From Planctomycetota bacterium (GTDB lineage Bacteria > Planctomycetota > Uabimicrobiia > Uabimicrobiales > Uabimicrobiaceae), in NCBI GenBank assembly GCA_029260735.1, contig JAJDCR010000024.1, forward strand, positions 1-64,000: a stretch of 64,000 nt of DNA. The letters are read 5' to 3'. The position numbers and the translations under genes are program-made. This document shows positions 1 to 9,399 of the stretch, piece by piece. The notes under the pieces were generated by a model. The model had not been told where the DNA came from and did not search any database. It saw nothing but the letters and a program-made list of their open reading frames with translations. The stretch's first letter is position 1. Each line of letters begins with the position of its first letter.

Positions 1-100
1 CCCTGCTCGGCAGGAGCCTCGCCCTCCACTACCGCTTCGCGGCAAAGAAAATATAAACCAACTACTCTTATTTCAACAGCAATCGAGCCAAAGCGGCTTT
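1..100. repeat. Partial mosaic intergenic repeat at window edge
   Basis: Bases 1-27 are the exact reverse complement of the left arm of the inverted-repeat element at 17613-17761. Bases 71-99 (TTTCAACAGCAATCGAGCC followed by AAAGC) match the right-hand end of the composite repeat at 26685-26968. The stretch therefore joins two repeat modules that occur separately elsewhere. It lies just beyond the 3' end of the minus-strand gene ending at 112, and the window edge cuts it. Confidence 0.75.
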
Positions 101-111
101 CAGATAAATGT

Positions 112-840
112 CTAAGAGCTCAGCCCTTTTAAAATCCAACCAAAAACGCCTAAGGAAACAAAAGGAGCAATGATGGTTGTAATATAGCGTTTACGAGCTG
201 TAATTTGCATAATGGACATTACGTTCACATATAAAACGATTAGGCTAGTCATCATCGTAGGAACAAGAACACCGACTGCGATGGAGTAGTAATTAGTCGG
301 ATCTCCCCCTTCGCCCACTCCCTCAGCTAATTTGAAGAAAATATAGCTGATAAGCATGCCGATAGTTAGGGGAGTGTAGTATACTGCCACTGTAATAACG
401 GAATCTTGAAAATCGCTTTTCTGCTTACTTACTTTAGCCATCAAAGCCAGAAAAAGAATCATCGCTAAAATGGCCCCTATATTTGCAATTACAGAGCGCA
501 TAAAAGGAGACATTTCATTTTCTTTAGGCTCTTCTTGAGAAAAAGGCCAAGAGAAGAAAGAGCTGTCTTGGGCATTGGGATTTTGATTAATCGCTTCAAA
601 TTGAGTATAAGCTTCCTTTGCCATTCCTGCGGTACTAAAAACTTCTTTGGCTTTATCGATAGTGGTAAAAACTCGCCCTGCTCCAGAAGAGCTAAGAACT
701 GTCCATAAAATAAGTAGAATTAAGGCTCCAAGTAAGCAAGCGCGGGCTTGTTGTTGTCGAGTGTGACCATCAAGGGAACTTATAAAAACTTGGTAAAAGT
801 TGGTCAATTGTTTTTTCTTATCTTTAGTTATTTTTTTCAT
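112..840 (-). CDS. Multi-pass inner-membrane protein, Yip1-like, unknown function
   Basis: A 242-residue protein with a basic N-terminus and five likely membrane segments, near residues 32-52, 115-136, 147-171, 185-211 and 222-240. A polar loop at about 55-112 sits between the first and second segments. Four hydrophobic helices in the C-terminal half resemble the Yip1/DUF1282 layout, but no diagnostic motif is visible, so that is only a guess. The ATG lies inside the end of the dehydrogenase gene (17-bp overlap), so translation is probably coupled. It is the last gene of a three-gene minus-strand operon; the context would fit a membrane partner of the dehydrogenase, but nothing shows electron transfer. 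Confidence 0.75.
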   Translation of the reverse strand: MKKITKDKKKQLTNFYQVFISSLDGHTRQQQARACLLGALILLILWTVLSSSGAGRVFTTIDKAKEVFSTAGMAKEAYTQFEAINQNPNAQDSSFFSWPFSQEEPKENEMSPFMRSVIANIGAILAMILFLALMAKVSKQKSDFQDSVITVAVYYTPLTIGMLISYIFFKLAEGVGEGGDPTNYYSIAVGVLVPTMMTSLIVLYVNVMSIMQITARKRYITTIIAPFVSLGVFGWILKGLSS

Positions 841-3748
841 GATTTCGCTCCGAAAGTGAATCTCGTGTCGCTTTTTCTAAGAGATATAAGTACGACTGGT
901 ATGCTTTCCCTGTTGCTAAAGACATTCCCAGCTCACAGGTTTGACTACTGGAGTAGTAGCCGTCATAGTTTTTTTGGCCCACCTCAGCGGCTTCTTCTTG
1001 GGTAGCACTTTTATTGAGCTCTGGTACTAAAAATCCCCGATCTCCGGCAAAGCCACAGCAGCCACTACTGTTAGGAAGAAATACTTCTTCACTACAAAAT
1101 TTTGCCACCCCTACAAATTTATCGATTAACCCCAACTTTGTTGCAGAACAAACGGGATGCAAAACCACTCGACCTTCTTTTTGGGTAGCCTTTAATTTGG
1201 GTAATAGTATATCATAAACGAACTCAATACTATCATAAATTTTTAATGCTCGGTACTTTCTTTGGTTTTCCTTTGTTAAATCTTTGAAGCAATTTTTTAG
1301 AGTGAAAGTGCAAGAAGTTGTATCCATAATAATGGGGAATTTTCCTTCTTGAGAAAGCCTCCAAAAATGGGCGATCGTGCGATTAATCATTTTTTGATAG
1401 GGAAGAAAAAAACCTTTAGAAAGAAAGGGCATAGCACAGCAAATTCCTTTTTCTTGAGAAATTTGAATCTTGATATTGGCTCTTTTGCCTAAGCGTTGCC
1501 AAACTTCTTCTAGAGAAATGCTCTCTGAGGGTAGTATTTCTCTAGAAGGACGCATAACTCGGGAGAGACAACTCGAAAAATAAAGGGCATCTGGAGGAGT
1601 CTCTTTTGCTTGATTTGCTTCACTATTATTTACTTTACTTTTATTTGCTTTATTTTGCTTTACTTTACTTTGTTTTACTTTGGGGGGCCAGTACGCTTGA
1701 GGCATAAGCTTACGCCACAGGGGAAAATGACTATTGAGAGCATTTCCCCAAGTGCTAATCTTTTCTATTGCTCGAAAGCCGATCCACCTCTCTACTTGGT
1801 GACCTAAAAACAAAGTTAGGCGGATTAGGTTTTCTGTTTGAGAAAAATATTTTGCCACTAGCCCCGCCAAAAAATGAGCCATAAAGCCATGCTCTTGTTC
1901 GCGCAATTTTTTCACTAATTTTCCCGTATCAATTTTTACAGGACAAGATAAAGCGCAAAGTCCATCAGTAGCACAAGTCTCTAGACCAGCATAAAAAAAA
2001 TCTTTCTTTAAGCTTTGCCACTCTGCTTGGCGAGCAGGTTCCTTTTCCAAACGAGCCATTTCACGTTTAACAACAATTCGTTGGCGAGGAGTTAGAGTTA
2101 AATTTCGACTAGGACAACTCGTTTCACAAAAACCACACTCAATACAACGATCCACCTCTTCGTCGACCAAAGGCAAAGATTTTAAATTTTTTACGTGGGC
2201 TAGAGGGTCTGGATTAATAATAACTCCCGGATTCAAAAGATTACTTGGGTCTAGGAGTTTTTTTAAAGCGACCATAAAAGGATAGCCCTCATTCCACTCA
2301 CGTTCGATAAAGGGGGCCATATTTCGTCCGGTTCCATGTTCGGCCTTCAAGGCACCGTCATAGCGGTCAACTACGAGGGTAACTAATTCTTCGGTAAAAC
2401 ATTGGTACTGCTGAATGGATTTTTCATTGTTAAAGGAGGGAGCTAAAACAAAATGAACATTACCATCCTTCGCATGGCCAAAAATGATCCCCTTATACTC
2501 ATAGCGCCGAAAAAGCTCTTGCAGTTCCCCAACAACATCTCCCAAACGAGAAGTGGCCACAGCAATATCTTCAATAATTACGCTAGTGCCTGGCTCACGA
2601 ACAGAACCAACAGAAGGAAAAAGCCCTTTGCGCACTTGCCATAACTGAGCTCTTTTTTCAGGAGACTCTGTAAAAATGGGAGGATGATAGAGAGTTTGAG
2701 CTTGGCAAAAATCTCTAATTTTTTCCTTTAGCTCTTCTAGTTGCTCTTTTTCTTGAGTGGCATATTCGACGAGAAGAGCTGCTGAGCTAGGTGGTAGATT
2801 TTCAATTTCCTTTGGCATTCCTCTTTGGCCCGCCACTGCCGCTAAAGCAGCTTGATCCATTAGTTCAATAGATAAAGCTCCTGTCTGGCTCAGTTCATCA
2901 ATAGAATGACAAGCGAGAGAGACATCTTCCCAAATAAGTAACCCTGTATAAAAGTAATTGTAATCGTTAGGAATTGTTTTGAGGGTAGCTTCTCCAATAA
3001 ATCCGAGAGTGCCTTCCGAGCCAATTAAAAGATGAGTCATAATTTCAGTAGGGGAGGAAAAATCTAAAAACGCATTCAAAGAGTAGCCACTTGTGTTTTT
3101 CCAAGCATATTTGCGTTGAATCTTCTCAACGAGTTCTGGTTTACTTTCTATTTCGGATTTAATTTGGAGAAGGCCCTGAAAAATAGAGGGAGAGGATTTT
3201 TTAAAAAGAGCATCCACGTTTGCTTGAGAACTATCTAAAAGAGTACCATCAGGGAGAAGAAATATCATATTGGCTAAAGTATGATAGGAATTATGCTCTA
3301 CACCACAAGCCATACCTCCGGAGTTGTTTGCCAAAATCCCCCCTAAGGTGCACATATTAATAGAGGCCGGATCTGGTCCTATTTTCCGCCGATAAGGTTT
3401 TAATACCGCATTCAACCTGGCTCCTCGAACTCCTGGCTGAGCACGTAATAAGGCTCCCTCTGACTCCACTTGATAGTTCCCCCAATGCCGAGATATATCG
3501 ACTAAAATACCATCGCTAATAGCCTGCCCAGAAAGACTAGTGCCACCTGCTCGAAAAGTTAGAGGGATTTCTTGGGTGTGGCTAAAACGAAATAGTGCTT
3601 GGATTTCTGATAAGGAAGAAGGTTGAACTACGGCTTGGGGAATAAGACGATAGAAACTGGCATCACTAGCGTAAGCAATACGATCAATATAGCGATCAAA
3701 AACTCTCTCAGAAGCTATAACTTTTGTCAACTCGTCTCTAATGTTCAT
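824..3748 (-). CDS. FAD-linked oxidoreductase with 4Fe-4S and CCG domains (D-lactate/glycolate dehydrogenase type)
   Basis: A 974-residue fusion that joins what many bacteria encode as separate GlcD-like and GlcF/GlpC-like subunits. Residues about 35-215 are a PCMH-type FAD-binding domain (RAGGTSLSGQA, then ILANNSGGMACG). Residues about 215-500 are the matching FAD-oxidase C-terminal domain (HAKDGNVHF, KAEHGTGRNMAPF). Two 4Fe-4S clusters follow: CIECGFCETSCP near 534 and CATDGLCALSCP near 588. The C-terminal part has the paired Cys-rich elements GICCAMPF (about 770) and CCGFAGDRGF (about 897), as in heterodisulfide-reductase-type CCG domains. It probably oxidises a 2-hydroxy acid such as D-lactate and passes electrons to the quinone pool; the exact substrate cannot be read. 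A Lys/Ser/Asn-rich low-complexity linker (about 695-720) lies before the CCG region. Its start overlaps the upstream gene by 11 bp. Confidence 0.93.
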   Translation of the reverse strand: MNIRDELTKVIASERVFDRYIDRIAYASDASFYRLIPQAVVQPSSLSEIQALFRFSHTQEIPLTFRAGGTSLSGQAISDGILVDISRHWGNYQVESEGALLRAQPGVRGARLNAVLKPYRRKIGPDPASINMCTLGGILANNSGGMACGVEHNSYHTLANMIFLLPDGTLLDSSQANVDALFKKSSPSIFQGLLQIKSEIESKPELVEKIQRKYAWKNTSGYSLNAFLDFSSPTEIMTHLLIGSEGTLGFIGEATLKTIPNDYNYFYTGLLIWEDVSLACHSIDELSQTGALSIELMDQAALAAVAGQRGMPKEIENLPPSSAALLVEYATQEKEQLEELKEKIRDFCQAQTLYHPPIFTESPEKRAQLWQVRKGLFPSVGSVREPGTSVIIEDIAVATSRLGDVVGELQELFRRYEYKGIIFGHAKDGNVHFVLAPSFNNEKSIQQYQCFTEELVTLVVDRYDGALKAEHGTGRNMAPFIEREWNEGYPFMVALKKLLDPSNLLNPGVIINPDPLAHVKNLKSLPLVDEEVDRCIECGFCETSCPSRNLTLTPRQRIVVKREMARLEKEPARQAEWQSLKKDFFYAGLETCATDGLCALSCPVKIDTGKLVKKLREQEHGFMAHFLAGLVAKYFSQTENLIRLTLFLGHQVERWIGFRAIEKISTWGNALNSHFPLWRKLMPQAYWPPKVKQSKVKQNKANKSKVNNSEANQAKETPPDALYFSSCLSRVMRPSREILPSESISLEEVWQRLGKRANIKIQISQEKGICCAMPFLSKGFFLPYQKMINRTIAHFWRLSQEGKFPIIMDTTSCTFTLKNCFKDLTKENQRKYRALKIYDSIEFVYDILLPKLKATQKEGRVVLHPVCSATKLGLIDKFVGVAKFCSEEVFLPNSSGCCGFAGDRGFLVPELNKSATQEEAAEVGQKNYDGYYSSSQTCELGMSLATGKAYQSYLYLLEKATRDSLSERNHEKNN

Positions 3749-4469
3749 ATTTTAACTGCGCTAGTTGGGCTCGTTTTTCGGGATGGTCAAAAAAGAAACC
3801 TGCTTGTAAAGCTAACCACTCGCTGTAATGAATGGGGAGGTCTGCTCCTTCATTCCCCCTTAACGAGCGTAGATAATCCAAGGTAAAGATTAGTTTCTCA
3901 GGAATATCTTCGTCTAAAGCCATGCTTTCCAGAGAACGCCAGAATTGGATTACAGAAGAAAATTCTTTTTCTTGGAGAAAGTCTATATCCTTTTTTGTCA
4001 TGTAACCCGAGGCTGCCCATTTACCAAAGGCAGGCATAAAAGGTTGTAAAGAAACGGGAAAAATGTCTTCGGGAGAATGCTTTTGGAACTTAGCTTCCAA
4101 AGTGTAGCCGTCCAATTTTTGCCAGATTTGAAAAAATTTTTCTAAATCCAAATGGAGTTTAGGGTGTAAGGCCTTAATCTCTGGATCAACCAAAACATTT
4201 TCCGGTTTCTGGCGTAATTTTTGCCCCCTTGAAAGAGAAAAGGAGGCCTTATAGTAAGAACCTGGACGACGAAAATTTTCCACTCTCAGAGTTAACTCTT
4301 CTTTTTTTAACTCTTCTTTTTTTAAATGGATAATTTTACCAAAATACATATCATCTAGGTAGAAAATCCACTGCCCTATCTCTAGCAAAGATAATGATTC
4401 GACCTTAGGCCAATTTTGAGCTTCATAGCTATAGAGGAGACAATTTTTATCGAAAGTTTTTCTGTTCAT
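3738..4469 (-). CDS. Conserved-looking cytoplasmic protein, function unknown
   Basis: A 243-residue soluble protein with no signal peptide, membrane segment or motif that I recognise. It is rich in Leu, Lys, Glu and Phe. Residues about 50-59 contain a duplicated LKKEE-type unit, matched in the DNA by a short direct repeat at 4291-4323. It is the first gene of the minus-strand operon and overlaps the dehydrogenase gene by 11 bp, so it is probably co-expressed and perhaps functionally tied to it. The ATG at 4467-4469 is preceded by a purine-rich AGAGGAAAAAAG stretch that would serve as ribosome-binding site. Confidence 0.7.
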   Translation of the reverse strand: MNRKTFDKNCLLYSYEAQNWPKVESLSLLEIGQWIFYLDDMYFGKIIHLKKEELKKEELTLRVENFRRPGSYYKASFSLSRGQKLRQKPENVLVDPEIKALHPKLHLDLEKFFQIWQKLDGYTLEAKFQKHSPEDIFPVSLQPFMPAFGKWAASGYMTKKDIDFLQEKEFSSVIQFWRSLESMALDEDIPEKLIFTLDYLRSLRGNEGADLPIHYSEWLALQAGFFFDHPEKRAQLAQLKYEH

Positions 4470-4617
4470 CTTTTTTCCTCTGCCGAAGCTAATTTTATAA
4501 CAGGCTCTTAGGGTACTCCATCATTCTATAAAAATCTTATAGTAAAGCAAAGGCAAAAAATACAGCTCCTTCTAGGATAATTATTTTTTTTCAAGTGCCT
4601 AAATAGGACAAATTTTG

Positions 4618-4646
4618 TTGACAAATAAAAAATTAATTCATACACT
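4618..4646 (+). promoter_or_regulatory. Sigma-70-type promoter for the foldase gene
   Basis: TTGACA (4618-4623), 17 bases, then TACACT (4641-4646). It lies 35 bases upstream of the ATG at 4682, in the divergent intergenic region. Confidence 0.6.
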
Positions 4647-4681
4647 ATGGCTAATTTTTCCCCAAGTTTTCAACAAAACCG

Positions 4682-5581
4682 ATGGAAAAGAGGTTTATTT
4701 TGTTACTTCGATTGTTGGTGGTATTGCTATTTTCCATTTTCTTACACAACTTCTCTTTATATGCAGATGAACAACCATCTTTGCCAAGCGACACTGTGGT
4801 GACCGTAGATGGTACCCCTATTACAAAGCAAGATGTTTTTGATCTTTTTATTCAAAGATATGGTCCTCAAGCCTCCGAAGTCACTCAAGAGCTAATTGTT
4901 CGAGAAATCATTAAAAAAGAGTCTCGGCATGAGAAAATAAAGATGCCTCATAGTGTGATCGTAAAAAAAGCTCAAGAAAATGTTGCAGAAATCAAGAGAA
5001 AAGTTCAGGAAAACTTAGGAGAAAACTGGCTTGAATACCTGCAAAAAAACGGACTAAGTGAGAAAAGTTTAAAGCAAGAAGCTTATGTAAAGTGGAAGTA
5101 TAACCTTACTCTCCACCATCTCATAAAATTACATCAATTTCGTTTTCCACGGGTCGAAGCTCGCCAGATAATGGTAAATAATCCTGAAGTTGCAAAGTCC
5201 CTTAGGGATAAATTGTTACAAGGTGCTGATTTTGCAGCTTTAGCCAAGCAACACTCCAAAGATGACCAAACTCGTCCCCAAGGAGGTAAATTTCCCCTTC
5301 TTTTTAAAGGAGAGTTATCTGAGCAAATCGACCAAGCACTTTGGCAGATGAAGCATGGAGAAATTGGCCCCGTAACGAAAAGTAGTTATGGTTACCATAT
5401 TCTTCAGGTTATCGAATTTAAAAAGGTTTACCCCAACGCCTCTTGGCAAAAATTAGCCAAAACAATTCATGCATCCCTAGAAAAAGAACCAATTTCTGCT
5501 AAGGATGTCGAGCGTTGGTTACAATACATGAATAAGAAGTATAAAATCACAAAGGTTTTCACGAAAAACAAGCAAAAATAA
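4682..5581 (+). CDS. Secreted parvulin-type peptidyl-prolyl isomerase (SurA/PrsA-like)
   Basis: 299 residues. The N-terminus has a basic start, a long hydrophobic stretch and an ADEQ cleavage-like site near residue 30, a classic Sec signal peptide. Residues about 35-150 form the helical chaperone part (VTVDGTPITKQDVFDLF opens a SurA-N-like region). Residues about 158-253 are one parvulin domain: QIMVN, GADFAALAKQHSKDD, GGKFPLLFKGEL, GEIGPVTKSSYGYHILQV. The likely role is proline isomerisation and chaperoning of exported proteins in the periplasm. The next gene encodes a second, membrane-anchored foldase, so the two probably share a task. SurA usually has two parvulin domains; only one is seen here. 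Confidence 0.9.
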   Translation: MEKRFILLLRLLVVLLFSIFLHNFSLYADEQPSLPSDTVVTVDGTPITKQDVFDLFIQRYGPQASEVTQELIVREIIKKESRHEKIKMPHSVIVKKAQENVAEIKRKVQENLGENWLEYLQKNGLSEKSLKQEAYVKWKYNLTLHHLIKLHQFRFPRVEARQIMVNNPEVAKSLRDKLLQGADFAALAKQHSKDDQTRPQGGKFPLLFKGELSEQIDQALWQMKHGEIGPVTKSSYGYHILQVIEFKKVYPNASWQKLAKTIHASLEKEPISAKDVERWLQYMNKKYKITKVFTKNKQK

Positions 5582-5600
5582 GAATTTGGGGGAGTGATCA

Positions 5601-5633
5601 AAAACATGTTATAGCTTATAGCATACATGTTTT
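5601..5633. terminator. AT-rich inverted repeat downstream of the foldase gene
   Basis: AAAACATGT (5601-5609) pairs perfectly with ACATGTTTT (5625-5633) around a 15-base loop. It may slow transcription between the two foldase genes, but the stem is AT-rich and the T run is short. Confidence 0.35.
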
Positions 5634-5683
5634 AAACAATTCCCTTATTTTGTTTGTCTCCCTAGAATTCAAGGAAGTCATAG

Positions 5684-8218
5684 ATGTTCACCAAAATGCA
5701 AAAATTTCAAAAGGCGTTCCTTATCTTTATAACGGTACTGTTGTCCGCCTCTTTTGGAGTAGCAAGTTTCTGTACCCGTTGGACCGACCCCAGAATACTG
5801 AATGCTGCCGGTACTTTTACTGCGATTAATCGAACTTACAGTATAGAAGAGTTTGAGCAAACAGTTGATCAATGGCGAATCATCCATCAAGTAGCCGTTC
5901 GGGTAAGTCCTAAGGCTCAAGCCATAGTAGAACCTAATATTAGCGAACAGCAACAACAACGACTTTTCTATGCTCGAAACCCTCTCTGGGATACATTGTT
6001 TTCTTTGCATAGTCAAGTTGCTCAGATTGATGCCCAATTCGATCAACAGCAAAACAATACTTTTCAAGGCAATGAAATGTTGTTGCGTTGGCAACGAATA
6101 CAACACTACATTAGTTTAGCAGAAGCAACAAAAGAAGATATCCGTCGACCTTTAAAAAAAGAAGAAATTTGGAACCGTTTAGCTTTAATAGAAGAAGCTA
6201 AGCAACAAGGTATTCAAGTTACTCAGACAGAGGTAGATCGTTTAATCACAGAGCTAGCGACTCACCTAGGTGGGGTCCAGCGTTACAATGATATGTTGAG
6301 AGCCCTCCGAACCTATCATAGTCAATTCAAAAAGATGCTTTTTGATGCAGTTTTGGTACTAAAGTACATCAACTTCCAAAATGCACAAATAAAAGTTCCT
6401 TTAGAAATGGCTTACGGTGATGTTGAAAATACAGAGTCTAAATACCAAATTCAGTATGTCGGACTAAATAAAGATAAGTTCCTCGATACAAGTTTAGAAG
6501 AATATCAAAAAACTCGCCTGGCTTTCTATGATGAGAAAATAAAAGTTACTCCTCAGTACTTCACTTTACCAGAAACAGTTCAGTTTGATTATCTTTATGC
6601 CTCTGTTGAAAAATTTATCCCCAATGAACTAGATCAAAACGAACTCAGAGCTTACTATCGTCAAAACAGTAGCAAATATCCAGTTGAAACTGAACTGAGT
6701 GATGGTTTTGCCAGTAATCTTTCGCAAATAAAAGAAGATTATCGCCAAAGTGTGGGTCTAGAAAAGGCTCGCTCTTTCATGGAAGATGTTCGTAACAAGC
6801 TTAAAGCCGCTGCGAGTATATTTCCTCTAGCGAAAGTAGGAAAACAGTATGATGGTCTTGTTTATGGACACCATGAAGATACCAATCCAGGTGAGTTTCT
6901 AAGCCTGGCTAAAGTGGGAAATGGCAGAGCTCAACAAGAACTTTTTCAAAATACATTCCCTGGTCAATTGAGCAATGTTTTTGATAGTGGCTCAAACGGA
7001 GTATTTTTCCTTCAACTCATTAAAAAAACACCTTCTCGTCAAATCACAAGAGAAGAAGTGGAAAATAATGATGAGCTCTTCCTAGAAAAGTACTACGAGG
7101 ATAACCGATCAACAATCCGGGCAGAAGATAGATATCGTTTGGCTTATGTCATGACTAACTATGACAATATCTCAAACAATCTTATTCTCACAACAAAACT
7201 TCTTCAAGATTTCTATGAGAAACACAAAAATTCTTTGTATAAAATAGAAAATGCAGGAGAAGAAAGTGCACCACAGTATCGTCCTTTTGCTGAAATTAGA
7301 TCAGACGTTGAGAAAAGAGCAGCGAATTACTACAGAATTGAAGAAGTTGCCAAAATTCAAATTGCTCATAAAAACTGCCAAAAACTAGATAAAGATGTTG
7401 ATATCGCTAGTGTAGTTCGAGAATTAGGCTTGGCAGTAATGAAAGCTTCTGGTGGATTAGAGTACATAGAACAAAAAGAACTTCAAAGTTTACTCGAGAT
7501 TCGCCAAAATAACCCCACAGGAGATAATAGTTTCTCTCCCAATATCACTTCAGAAACTCACGTTTCTGAAGTTCAAGATTCTTCTAAGGGTAAATACTTT
7601 TTCATTGTTTTGGAGAAAAAATCGGAAGAGAAGAATGAATTTTCTTTCCTTCGCAACAGAGTCAAAGATGCTTTTCTGAAAAGCCAAGCTCTTACCAAAG
7701 CAGAAAAAGAAGTCCAGCTTTTTAAAGAGGAATACGAAAAACTCTACAATGCAACTAAAACCAAGATTGAATCCCTCTATAAGGCTTCATCAGAAGGAAA
7801 AATTGAAAGCGAAAAGCAAAAACAAGAAGAGCTTGATGCTTTATCTTTAAACCTAATGAAAGGCTTAGCTCAAAAATGGGCTTTCACCTATCGCTATGAT
7901 GCCCATTACAAAAAGCTTAAGGAGTTAAAGCCACTTTCGGAAAATATCTCCTTGACCTTCACGCTTAGAGAGCTAAATCCAGGAGAAGTTAGCAATCCTC
8001 TGAAAGACGAAAACTCTGGCCAAGTATTCTTAGCTCAGGTTTTAGGAAAGAGATTGCCAAAAGTTTCTGACGTATCCTTAACCAGCCTTATTCAAGCTCA
8101 AGAGAGTCTTATACGTAAGCAAAGCCGAGAGCTTTTACAAAATAAATTGACAAATCACAAAGAGCTTGTTGACAACCTCGGATTGAAAAAAGAAATCGAG
8201 GGAGAAGACGAAGAGTAA
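5684..8218 (+). CDS. PpiD-like membrane-anchored periplasmic foldase
   Basis: 844 residues. A single hydrophobic anchor at about 10-28 (FLIFITVLLSASFGVASF) is followed by a long, charged, mostly helical extracytoplasmic region. This is the layout of PpiD: an N-terminal anchor, a SurA-N-like helical region and one or more parvulin-like segments. LNPGEVSNPLKDENSGQVFL near residue 765 resembles the C-terminal half of a parvulin domain (PGEVS.P.....G), as does FPGQLSNVFDSGSNGVFFLQ near 425. The parvulin cores are degenerate, so chaperone rather than isomerase activity is more likely. The foldase upstream supports the envelope-folding role. A second in-frame ATG lies four codons downstream. Confidence 0.75.
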   Translation: MFTKMQKFQKAFLIFITVLLSASFGVASFCTRWTDPRILNAAGTFTAINRTYSIEEFEQTVDQWRIIHQVAVRVSPKAQAIVEPNISEQQQQRLFYARNPLWDTLFSLHSQVAQIDAQFDQQQNNTFQGNEMLLRWQRIQHYISLAEATKEDIRRPLKKEEIWNRLALIEEAKQQGIQVTQTEVDRLITELATHLGGVQRYNDMLRALRTYHSQFKKMLFDAVLVLKYINFQNAQIKVPLEMAYGDVENTESKYQIQYVGLNKDKFLDTSLEEYQKTRLAFYDEKIKVTPQYFTLPETVQFDYLYASVEKFIPNELDQNELRAYYRQNSSKYPVETELSDGFASNLSQIKEDYRQSVGLEKARSFMEDVRNKLKAAASIFPLAKVGKQYDGLVYGHHEDTNPGEFLSLAKVGNGRAQQELFQNTFPGQLSNVFDSGSNGVFFLQLIKKTPSRQITREEVENNDELFLEKYYEDNRSTIRAEDRYRLAYVMTNYDNISNNLILTTKLLQDFYEKHKNSLYKIENAGEESAPQYRPFAEIRSDVEKRAANYYRIEEVAKIQIAHKNCQKLDKDVDIASVVRELGLAVMKASGGLEYIEQKELQSLLEIRQNNPTGDNSFSPNITSETHVSEVQDSSKGKYFFIVLEKKSEEKNEFSFLRNRVKDAFLKSQALTKAEKEVQLFKEEYEKLYNATKTKIESLYKASSEGKIESEKQKQEELDALSLNLMKGLAQKWAFTYRYDAHYKKLKELKPLSENISLTFTLRELNPGEVSNPLKDENSGQVFLAQVLGKRLPKVSDVSLTSLIQAQESLIRKQSRELLQNKLTNHKELVDNLGLKKEIEGEDEE

Positions 8219-8227
8219 TTGTATTAA

Positions 8228-8259
8228 AGAAGTTCCTATAATTTTTTATAGGAACTTCT
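8228..8259. terminator. Perfect 14-bp hairpin
   Basis: AGAAGTTCCTATAA (8228-8241), a TTTT loop, then the exact complement to 8259. It sits in the 63-bp gap between the foldase and the GMP reductase-like gene. No T run follows, so it may be a weak terminator or an RNA-stability element. Confidence 0.5.
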
Positions 8260-8281
8260 CTTAGCAAAGGTAAAAAGGTAG

Positions 8282-9253
8282 ATGGCAAGGTTTCTAAGAA
8301 CAAAGTCTCTTTATTATAATGATGTCAACCTGATTGCTTCTAAGGGAGTAGTCGTGACTCGTCGAGAAGTCCCTCGAGAACTTCATCGTATTATCGTTGC
8401 CCCCATGGCAGCCATCCAAGGAAAAACATTTATCCATAAAGCTTGTGAGCTAGGTATTTCGGTTATCGTACACCGTTTTCAATCCGTAGAGTCGCAAGTG
8501 GATATTTTTAATGAGGTAAAAAACAAATCTCCTCATATTTGGTGTGCAATTGGCTTAAAAAATGAAGGTCGAGTAGAAGCTCTGTTAAAAAATGGATGTC
8601 GAAACTTTTTGTTAGACGTGGCCAATGGGTATAGCGAAGCAACTCTTCAATTCCTGACTAACTTTATTGAAAAAAACGAAGTAGATAAGGTTATGTCGGG
8701 AAACATCCATACGGCAACAGGCTTTAGTTTATTAGAAGCCGTGACTGCTCGAAGCCCTCTCAGTTTAGTTCGAGTAGGAATTGGCAATGGGGCTGCTTGT
8801 CTAACAACAAAACAAGCAACCGGTTTTGGAAGAGGACAAGTGACGGAACTGTTGGAATGTCATGAGTACAAAAGTGACAACAACAGCTCTTGCCAAATCA
8901 TTGCAGATGGTGGAATAAAAAATGCTGCTGACGCAAACAAAGCTTTTGGTTGCGGAGCAAACTATGTTATGATGGGGTCGTATTTTTCTAAAGCGAAAGA
9001 AGCGGAAACTCACATTATCGGAGATGGAACTTACTGGGGAGGAGCTTCTCATAAGCAACAATCGCTCTATGGAGAAGTTCGCCCTCACGAAGAAGGAACC
9101 GTCCTCCCGATTAAGGATGAACTCTTTCCCCTAGAAGATCTAGTCGAAAAACTATGGATGAGCATTGCTAGTGCTATCTCGTATAGCGGTAAAACAAATT
9201 TGACAGATTTTATAGGGAACGGCGTTTTTGAAATCCGCCGACGAACAATGTAG
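8282..9253 (+). CDS. GMP reductase / IMP dehydrogenase family enzyme
   Basis: 323 residues forming a (beta/alpha)8 barrel of the IMPDH/GMPR family. Seen: YYNDVNLIAS near the N-terminus (matching the YDDVLL motif), the flexible catalytic loop GIGNGAACLTT with Cys173 as the likely thioimidate nucleophile, then ADGGIKNAADANKAFGCGA and YVMMGSYF, the phosphate-binding strand and loop. There is no CBS pair and the length suits GMP reductase (about 325-345) better than IMPDH (about 490). GMPR converts GMP to IMP with NADPH. The catalytic loop differs from the usual GxGSxCTTR (an extra residue and LTTK), so the reaction is inferred. The TAG stop is formed at the edge of a repeat element. Confidence 0.8.
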   Translation: MARFLRTKSLYYNDVNLIASKGVVVTRREVPRELHRIIVAPMAAIQGKTFIHKACELGISVIVHRFQSVESQVDIFNEVKNKSPHIWCAIGLKNEGRVEALLKNGCRNFLLDVANGYSEATLQFLTNFIEKNEVDKVMSGNIHTATGFSLLEAVTARSPLSLVRVGIGNGAACLTTKQATGFGRGQVTELLECHEYKSDNNSSCQIIADGGIKNAADANKAFGCGANYVMMGSYFSKAKEAETHIIGDGTYWGGASHKQQSLYGEVRPHEEGTVLPIKDELFPLEDLVEKLWMSIASAISYSGKTNLTDFIGNGVFEIRRRTM

Positions 9254-9359
9254 GGTGTGTTCTCATTCAGCTTATTTGTTATGCTGCTATAACTAGAGCC
9301 AAGAGTTATCTCTCTAGTTCCTCAAAAAATTGTAAAAAAGCTGAATGAGATAACCCCTA
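9252..9359. mobile_element. MITE-like element, TA-flanked family, copy 1
   Basis: About 108 bp. The ends are inverted: AGGGTGTGTTCTCATTCAGC on the left, and the complement of AGGGGTTATCTCATTCAGC on the right. Both edges abut TA. The interior carries ATTGTAAAAAAGCTGAATGA, shared with the copies at 46253-46361 and 63421-63532. It encodes nothing. The flanking TA and the first G of the element are the stop codon of the preceding gene. Confidence 0.7.
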
Positions 9360-9399
9360 GTTATGCTGCTTGGAAAAAGCCTAAAAATACAGGATCTTC

